The notes under the pieces were generated by a model. The model was not told where the DNA came from and did not search any database. It worked only from the letters and a program-made list of their open reading frames with translations. The translations under genes and the position numbers were made by a program. Positions 53,551 through 61,100 of a DNA stretch of 64,000 nt are shown piece after piece. Positions within the stretch are counted from its first letter, which is position 1; each line of letters opens with the position of its first letter. The DNA comes from Rhodopirellula sp. SM50 (GTDB lineage Bacteria > Planctomycetota > Planctomycetia > Pirellulales > Pirellulaceae): assembly GCF_002289565.1 (NCBI RefSeq), contig NZ_NTFY01000003.1:124001-188000 (forward strand). The letters are read 5' to 3'.

Positions 53551-53976
53551 CTAAAAATGAACCCGAGTGCGAGTCAATCGCACATTGACGCTCAGCAGTT
53601 GCCCCGTCCGCCAGTCACGGACCCACAATTGCACCCAGCCGCTGTGTGTTGCCTGCAACGCCACGTTGAGTGGGTAATGCATGCTGATGCGGCGACCGTT
53701 GACGGCCAAGATTCGGTCTCCGACTTCCAGCCCAACATTCCAGGCGGCGGTCCCGGGATAGACCTGGGTCAAATGCAACCCACTGGGCGTGTAGCTTCCG
53801 TAGACGCCCAAGTACCAACCACCGAAGTGATGATGGGGATGCTTCGGTTCGACAAAGCCACCAAAACCATTCGCTTCCACCGCCGGTTGTGCTTGCAGTC
53901 TCTCCGACACTCCGGCGACACACGCGGCGAACACGAACACAGAGAACGCGCTGATCGCGAATCGACGCCTTAACAT
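53551..53976 (-). CDS. Small secreted PDZ-domain protein
   Basis: This 141-residue protein has a signal peptide (SAFSVFVFAACVAGVSERLQA) cut near QAQPAV. A short His-rich linker (KHPHHHFGGWYLG) leads to a single PDZ domain with the carboxylate loop and TAAWNVGLEVGDRILAVNGR. No protease domain is attached, so it is a free PDZ protein, perhaps an adaptor for a periplasmic protease. The start at ATG 53976 is fixed by AGGAG at 53986-53990, nine bases upstream; a longer frame to 54009 lacks such a site. Confidence 0.8.
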   Translation of the reverse strand: MLRRRFAISAFSVFVFAACVAGVSERLQAQPAVEANGFGGFVEPKHPHHHFGGWYLGVYGSYTPSGLHLTQVYPGTAAWNVGLEVGDRILAVNGRRISMHYPLNVALQATHSGWVQLWVRDWRTGQLLSVNVRLTRTRVHF

Positions 53977-54283
53977 TGACCTTTTCTCCTTGTTTCTTGA
54001 AAGGAGCAAAATTCGGCATCGGCCGGTTTGCTCGATATTTTCGTTGCATGTCCAATGGGTCGCAGATCGCTCCCGATAACGAATGGCCAGACCGAATCGA
54101 AACCGTCACGACCAGATTCCGGATTCTGTGGCTTTCGCGGAACGATGCGAGCCGTCCGGTGTCATCCGACGCGACGCCGCTTCCCGCCGGCCGGTTGAAA
54201 CGTGACAATGACGGTCAAACCGTTGGGGCCTGAACTGCTCGGCCGGATGGGATCGATCCGATTTCACGGCGAGGTCTGACCTG
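53977..54283. other. Divergent intergenic region
   Basis: These 307 bases separate the reverse PDZ gene and the forward sigma factor gene. Promoters for both should lie here. GAGG at 54271-54274 is the likely ribosome site for the sigma factor. No RNA gene was recognised. Confidence 0.45.
53986..53990 (-). promoter_or_regulatory. Ribosome-binding site of the PDZ gene
   Basis: AGGAG on the reverse strand, nine bases before ATG 53976, decides the start of this gene. It is among the clearest Shine-Dalgarno sequences in the window. Confidence 0.75.
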
Positions 54284-54850
54284 ATGACCGAAGTGACGAA
54301 AATCCTGTCGAAGATTCGCGAGGGAGACGGCGCGGCCGCCGACCGGTTGCTGCCGCTGGTCTATGACGAACTCCGCAAGCTGGCCGCGTTGAAACTGTCG
54401 TTGGAACATCCGGGCCAGACGATCGAGGCGACGGCCCTCGTCCACGAGGCGTACCTGCGGTTGGTCGACGGCAACGAGCACCGCAATTGGGACAGCCGGG
54501 GACATTTCTTTGCCGCCGCGGCGACGGCCATGCGGCGGATCCTGGTTGACAACGCACGTCGAAAAAAAAGAGTCAAACACGGTGGTGACTTTCAGCGACT
54601 GGCATCAGATAATGTGGAGTTGGCCGCACCGGAAATTCGCGAGGACCTCGTCGCGCTCGACCTGGCCCTCGATCGCCTGAAGTCTATCGATCCCGCCGCG
54701 GTGGAACTCGTTCAGTTGCGTTACTTCGCGGGGTTATCGATCGCCGAGGCGGCTGCCGTGCTCGGCCTTTCACCTCGTTCGGCCGACAGACTCTGGGCCT
54801 ACGGAAGAGCATGGTTGCGCACCGAATTGTCTGATCCGGAGGAGAAATAG
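54284..54850 (+). CDS. ECF sigma factor (Sigma70_ECF/PF07638-type)
   Basis: This 188-residue protein belongs to the planctomycete-rich ECF group that is usually encoded beside Ser/Thr kinases. Region 2 has ALVHEAYLRLVDG and WDSRGHFFAAAATAMRRILV; NARRKKRVKHGG ends it. Region 4 is VELVQLRYFAGLSIAEAAAVLGLS followed by PRSADRLWAYGRAWLR, a helix-turn-helix that should read the -35 site. No anti-sigma factor gene is adjacent, and the kinase 94 bases downstream may control it. Confidence 0.9.
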   Translation: MTEVTKILSKIREGDGAAADRLLPLVYDELRKLAALKLSLEHPGQTIEATALVHEAYLRLVDGNEHRNWDSRGHFFAAAATAMRRILVDNARRKKRVKHGGDFQRLASDNVELAAPEIREDLVALDLALDRLKSIDPAAVELVQLRYFAGLSIAEAAAVLGLSPRSADRLWAYGRAWLRTELSDPEEK

Positions 54851-54943
54851 CAGAAAACAAGAAAAAGCTTGGCGTGATTTCCGTCATTGCGACGCATTGA
54901 ATTCAGAACGTCCCCGATCCTACTGGCAATCAAGGGCTGGCCG

Positions 54944-57253
54944 ATGAATGAACGCGAACTGTTTCTCTCTGCGTTGGAGCTTTCCGACACGATCGCCCGG
55001 CAGTCCTATCTCCGCTCGGCCTGTGGCGACGATCTGGAATTGATGCGCCGCGTCGAAACGCTGTTGGCCGCCCACGAACAAACCGGCGAATTCCTCGACG
55101 CGCCGGTTCCGGAGCAACTGGCGACTGCGCCGGCGGATTCCAAGGCGACCGCCACGGCGACCGCAACCAGTTTGGACAGTTCACCTCCGCGACGGCGTTC
55201 GGCGAAGACGGATGTGACAACCGGCGAATTCCCGAAGGCTGGCGATGCCGGTCCGGACGGTTCGGAGTTCTTCGCGGCGTGTCCACCCAATTGGCTGCAA
55301 CCCTCGTCCCGCGCCGATTCCATCGGTCGACTGGGACAATACGAAATCCTGGAGGTCGTCGGGCAGGGTGCCTTCGGGACGGTGCTGAAGGCATTCGATA
55401 CAAAACTGCAGCGGGTGGTGGCGATCAAGGTGCTCAATCCAGAACTCGCAGCGATGTCGCCGGCGCGGAAACGCTTCCTTCGTGAGGCTCGAGCGGCGGC
55501 GGCGATTCGGCATGAGAATGTCGTCAGCATTTATGCCGTCGAAGAGAGCCCGCTGCCGCACCTGGTGATGGAATATGTTCCCGGCGAAACGTTGCAGCAT
55601 CGACTGGACCACCAAGGCCCGCTGTCGGTCGGTGACGTGGTGCGATTGGGAAAGCAGATCGCCGACGGACTGGCGGCGGCTCATGCCGGCCAGCTCATTC
55701 ATCGTGATGTGAAACCGGCCAACATCTTGCTGGAAACCGGCGTCGATGACCACGTGAAGATCACGGATTTCGGACTGGCCCGTACCGCCAACGATGCCAG
55801 CCTGACGCAGAGCGGTACGATTGCCGGCACACCGTCGTACATGGCCCCCGAACAGGCTCTCGGTCTGAAGCTTGACCAACGGGCGGACCTGTTCAGCCTG
55901 GGCAGCGTTCTGTACCAGATGCTGACCGGGCGGCCGCCGTTTCGCGCCGCCAACGCGTTGGCCATCTTAAGGCGGGTGACCGAAGACGTTCCGCGACCGA
56001 TGCAGGATATCATTCCGGATATCCCCGACTGGTTGTGCCAGATCGTGGAACGACTTCATGAAAAGAAACCCGAGAATCGATTTACCTCGGCCCGAGAAGT
56101 CGGTGACCTGTTGGCCCGTTGTCAGGCCGAATTGCAGGCCTCCGGAAACGTGGTGGCCATTGGCCCGGTCGACACGCGATCGCGGCCGTCCAAGAAAACT
56201 TCCGCTCGGCGTCGATTCGGCATCATGGCCAAGCTGGCCGTCGCGACAACAGGCGTGCTGGTCCTTGCCGCAACGGTGTGGCTGATGCCGGTCCTCCGTC
56301 TGGTCTGGCAGGGACAAGCCAGTGTCGACTTTTTAAATCGATCCGGTGAGACAAGGGTTGAGTTCTTCGCCGACGGACAGCTCGTCGAAACGCAGGTCGG
56401 GTACGGCGGGGTGGATCTGCCGGCGGGTATTTACGAACTACGTGTGCACCATCCCGATTCCAAACTGCGGATCTACGATGTGGCCCTGATCCGCCTTGAC
56501 TGGCTGCACCGACCGCATCAGGTGAACCTCAGTTCGCCACCGCAGAATCTGCGGCTGCGGGCCGGCGATCGAGTGCAAGTCATGGTGGCGTATGTCGAGA
56601 AAGAGACGACCGCGCCGCCGCCTTCGATTGACGCGCGGGCGGATGATCTTTCGCTCTTGGCCGTGGCCGATCAGCTGTTGACGGACCAGTGGGTCGAACT
56701 GTTCAACGGCGAAGACCTGTCGGGATGGGAACCGCATCCCGAGGAGACCGGCAGCTGGCACGTCGAGAATGGTCTGCTGACCGCCGCGAGCAGTCCCGGC
56801 TATCTTTTCACGACGCGAGATGATTTCACCGACTTTCATCTGCGCTGCGACGTGCGACTCAACGCCGGAGGCGACTCGGGAATCATTGCCCGGGTGCCCT
56901 TCGAACGCCCCACCAAAAACGGATTGCCGGGCTACGAAGCGCAGCTGCAGGCCGGGACCGTGCTGGCGGCCGGCTGGCAAACCGGTGCCATCGCGGTCAG
57001 CCGGCGCGACCATGGCTGGAGAATGCTGCAGCCCTCCAGCCTGGCGATTGAGCCCGACAGCTGGGTCACGTTGGAATTCATCGCGATCGGCAACCGCCTG
57101 GAGACCCGGCTGTCGGGACAACGGATTGCCACGCATGTCGATCCGCAACACCTGTTCGCCCGCGGTCGAATCGCACTGCAGCATTCCGCCAGCGGCACAC
57201 GGGTGCAGTTTCGACGCATCGAAGTGCGACTACCCGCCAAGTCCCAACAATAG
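54944..57253 (+). CDS. Ser/Thr protein kinase fused to a DUF1080 domain
   Basis: This 769-residue protein has a short N-terminal region, then a full Hanks-type kinase: G loop GQGAFGTV (140-147), VAIKVL, catalytic HRDVKPANIL (His253, Asp255), DFGLAR near 275, and APEQ. One transmembrane helix follows (about 426-448). The extracytoplasmic part ends in a DUF1080/3-keto-disaccharide-hydrolase-like jelly roll, from WVELFNGEDLSGWEPHPEE (about 584) to SGTRVQFRRIEVRL. All catalytic kinase residues are present. It should phosphorylate proteins inside the cell while the outer domain senses or binds sugars. ATG 54944 is preferred; the longer frame from 54887 has no added conserved sequence. Confidence 0.88.
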   Translation: MNERELFLSALELSDTIARQSYLRSACGDDLELMRRVETLLAAHEQTGEFLDAPVPEQLATAPADSKATATATATSLDSSPPRRRSAKTDVTTGEFPKAGDAGPDGSEFFAACPPNWLQPSSRADSIGRLGQYEILEVVGQGAFGTVLKAFDTKLQRVVAIKVLNPELAAMSPARKRFLREARAAAAIRHENVVSIYAVEESPLPHLVMEYVPGETLQHRLDHQGPLSVGDVVRLGKQIADGLAAAHAGQLIHRDVKPANILLETGVDDHVKITDFGLARTANDASLTQSGTIAGTPSYMAPEQALGLKLDQRADLFSLGSVLYQMLTGRPPFRAANALAILRRVTEDVPRPMQDIIPDIPDWLCQIVERLHEKKPENRFTSAREVGDLLARCQAELQASGNVVAIGPVDTRSRPSKKTSARRRFGIMAKLAVATTGVLVLAATVWLMPVLRLVWQGQASVDFLNRSGETRVEFFADGQLVETQVGYGGVDLPAGIYELRVHHPDSKLRIYDVALIRLDWLHRPHQVNLSSPPQNLRLRAGDRVQVMVAYVEKETTAPPPSIDARADDLSLLAVADQLLTDQWVELFNGEDLSGWEPHPEETGSWHVENGLLTAASSPGYLFTTRDDFTDFHLRCDVRLNAGGDSGIIARVPFERPTKNGLPGYEAQLQAGTVLAAGWQTGAIAVSRRDHGWRMLQPSSLAIEPDSWVTLEFIAIGNRLETRLSGQRIATHVDPQHLFARGRIALQHSASGTRVQFRRIEVRLPAKSQQ

Positions 57254-58131
57254 GTTCACCCAGGTATCCATCCTGATGAAACCGTCCAGCTTAGGACAAT
57301 CGCAATCGTAGTCGTGCTCAGCGATAGCGGTACTCGTGCTCGTCATCGCATCTCGCCCGAGAGATGAGATCATCAAAACCCGTATCGTGCCGGTTACCTC
57401 GCAGCAACCGCACGATGCTCAATCGAAACCTTCGAGCTGGCGGATCCCCAGACGCCAATCGATCACGCAAAGTGCGCAGCGGTGTCCGCCACCGACGCGG
57501 CTAAGGAAAACGGCTTCGAGACAGCGGTTGGTCCAACCGACGCGCCGAATCAGAGCGATTTAAACCCGACCGAATGGCTTTGATTCTGGCGTTGCGTTCT
57601 CTGAGGCTGAGGAAAACTCGCTGCGATTTCACTCAAATGCTAGTTGCTTTTCAACGGGCTGCCTCGACCGACTGAGAGTTCGACCATCTCGGCATGTTCG
57701 TCAGGCAAACGTTTTGCACCAAGAACGGCAAACTGCCGACAGTTTGGTGCTCCCTGGCTCGCTCGGAAGCTCATCGAAAAACTGAATTTGAAGTCAACCC
57801 CGCATCGCTCGTCCGAGCAAGCACCAAGCGATCTTGCTTGAACGCCTTGGACTCAATCTTCCTTGGCGACGGCGGCAAATGGAAATGTGGTGCCAGTTGT
57901 TTTGCCCCCCCCGCGACCATGGCACCTCCTCCGCTAACGGGCGGGGCGCGGTCTGCGTCATTATGGTGAATTACGAACACCCACTCTTCTGGGTTGATAT
58001 AGTGGCTCCGTATTGGTTGGAGCAACTTGAAGTGAATGCAGCGATTAGACGTTTAACCGGCGCGGCCATTTCCCAGAATTCCAATCCGCATCACGTTTTC
58101 GTGATTTACCACGCTCCTCTTGAGAAGTTCC
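57254..58131. other. Gene-free stretch before the giant gene
   Basis: No convincing gene is found in these 878 bases. Short open frames exist (for example 57694-57969), but they lack recognisable motifs and ribosome sites. The composition is less GC-rich than coding DNA here. A perfect inverted repeat (ATCACG, TTTT, CGTGAT) lies at 58090-58105, about 26 bases before the start of the giant gene, where it could act on transcription or translation. Confidence 0.5.
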
Positions 58132-61100
58132 ATGCGGATTCATTCTTGGTTCGGTCGTGCTGCTGCGCACGACAAAAGTCGCGTTCGTCAACGGAATCGT
58201 CGCGTCGCGCGACGAATGCTGACCGAGACGCTTGAAGAAAGGCACCTACTGGCCGTCACGCCGCTGAGCCCTGGCGAGACCGCGGCGCTTCGCGATACCG
58301 TGTCGGCGGTTCAAAGCTTTGGCGATCGGCTGGATCAGTACGCCGCGTTCGCGCAGTCGCTGCCGATGATCGAAGCGACGCTCGGCGAGCAGATCGACAT
58401 CGGTGGCGCGTTCGGGCAATCCTTCGTGAGGACGATTCAGAGTTTTCTCGACGCGCCGAATCCGACCAAGGAAGGCCTGGAAACGAAAGTCGGTACAACG
58501 CTTGGTGACCGAGGAACGATTGATTCCAGCATCAGTCCAACCGAAATCAGCTTTACGATCGATGCGAGTGTCGAGCGTTCGATCAAGACCGAGTTCGATT
58601 TGTCGGAGCACATTCCCAACAGCTCGATGATCATCGCGGACAAGTTGGAGGCGGAGCTGAAACTGAAGTTGGATTTCAACTTCACGTTCGGCATCGACCG
58701 GACGGCGACTTCCGCAACGGCCGGTGCGTTCATCAGTTTTGATGACGATGCGGAACAGAACAAACTGTCGGCGTCGCTGAGTTTCGCGCCGAACGTGGCT
58801 CCCTTGGCAGCCAACCTTGGAGTCCTGGGGATCACTTTGGAAGATCCCACCGCATCGGTCTCGCTGATGGCCTCGTTCGACACGATAACGGAAAAGGTGT
58901 CGCCGTCCCAATTGTTGACGTCCGAGTTGTCGTCGTTGGTCAAGATCACGACGCCCAATGCACCGGACAACGAATTCAGTTTGGAGTTGGACGTCAAGAC
59001 AACATTGGAGGGTATCGATGCCGCCGATGCCAAGGTGACGATCACCGACAGCCTGTTCGATTCGAATCCACCAACCATCTCAGTCGACGTGGGCGCACTA
59101 TCGAGTTTTCGCGCGCTCTCTCCGACCGGTCTCTTGTCGGCGCTCGATCAGGCGAGCAACACGCTGGGCGGATTGAATGCGTTTGACACCATCATCCCGT
59201 TTACCGATGGGAAGAAACTCAGTGAAACAATCAAGTTGGCGGACGCGTTTGAATCGAAGGTGATTCAGCCTGCGACGGACTCGCAGCAAGAAGGCCAACC
59301 CGGGTTTTCCAGTTTGCAACAGTTCGTCGTCAAGGTCGCCGATGGAGTCCAGTTCGTCTTGCCAGATGCGAATGATCCGAATCCGGTCAACGAAATCGTA
59401 TTGGACTTTTCGTTCGAGCACGTCTTCGACATCGCCGCGTTTGAGATGGATTTCGGCGAGGGGCTCGGCGATCTGATCGGGATTGAACTCGATGCGAGCA
59501 CGCGATTGAATGTCAGCGCGGACGTCGGAGCAGATTTCCAGCTCGGCATCAAGTTGATTCAACCAGGCGCAAGCTTTGGGTTCGACGACAGCACCTTGCT
59601 CAGTGCGCTCAACGGTGGCCGTGGTGTGCCTTCGGTTGCCGGTTTGCCGGACTTTAAGGTCACGCTGCGCAGCGGCAAATCCAAAGAAATTGACCTGTCG
59701 GACATCACAACCGTCGGACAGCTCATTTCGGCGCTCAGCACAGGAAACCTGGACGAACTAAAGGTCGGTTTTCAAACGGCGACCGATCCGGTCACGGGCG
59801 ACGAATTCAGTGAAGGCCTGACGCTGATCGACCCGACGACAGGGACAGAGAACAGCAAACTGAAAATCGAGATACTCAACGGTTCGCTGGCCGCGGCTTC
59901 TCTCGGGTTGCTGGGTTTTGGGGCCGCAGGGATCTTCACCGGAACCGATGGAAAGATCGACGATGTGAAGCACGGCATGATGACCGGGCAGCTGCACGGC
60001 GAAAGCATCGCCGACAATCTGTACATCAAACAGCGCGAAGAAAACAACGAGAAGCTGCCGATGTTCTCGGCCGGCGCTCAGTTGACGGCGGGGCTTGATG
60101 GATCCGCCAAGCTGGGATTCATCGAAGTGGGCATCGCTAACGCAACCGCGGTCGGATTGGTTTCGGTGGACTTCACGCCGCCCGACCCAGATGGCAACGG
60201 CGAAATCAGCGGCGGCGAAATCATCGAGATCGCCGGATCACTTGGCCGGGAGATCACCGCACCCAAACCCGTCGATTTTGGTCAGGCGGCCGACTACAGT
60301 GGCGCGGTCGAAATCGTCTTCCAAAAGACAGATGACTCGACGGCGACGTTGAGTATCCCCTTCATCGTGCGCGCAACTGATGACGCCGGCAAGATCGAGA
60401 CGATTGCGCGAGCGATGAATGCCAGTTTGGACGGCTCTTCAGATCCCAACGCAGCGCGCATCCGCGTCGGCAGCGCGATGGGAATGCTGACGTTTACGCT
60501 GACCGACCGCTCGGACCTTCAAAAGATGACGGTCAAGGGCGGCGGTGCAAATCAAAATATCGTCCTGTTAGGATTGACCGAAGACACATCGGTTTACGTC
60601 TTACGCCCGGAATTCGGCGGTTCGGCGCACTTTGACATTCCTTTGACGCTGTCCGTGGGCGGTTTGACATTGCCCGAAGGAATCGGTGGGAAGACCTTGA
60701 CGTTTGACGTTCCCGACCTGTTCAACATCGACCTGAATCTAAAGGACGCGTTGGACATTGATTTCTCGGAGATGGGCGACGATCTCAAGCGGCTAAAAGA
60801 TCTTGACCCGTCCGCCATCTTTGATGCAATCAACGGCGCCTTCGAAATGCTGAAGGGATTGGAAGCGTTTCAGGACGCGGCGTTTTTGAACGAGCCGCTG
60901 CCGCTACTGGGCACCGATCTAAAGTCTGTGCTGGATCTCGCCGCAACCTTCGGTGAGCTGATCGTCGATCTGAAGAACGATCCGGTCGATGCCGTCGGAC
61001 AGATCGATGATCATCTGGAACGTTTGCTCGGCATCACGAACGATGAAGCGGTCGAATTGTCGTTCGATACATCGGGGGACAATCCCGCGCTGCGGATCGA

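Noticed and set aside
57694-57969. Small forward frame of 91 codons in the gene-free stretch
   Set aside because: No ribosome site, motif or conserved start; it overlaps other equally short frames.
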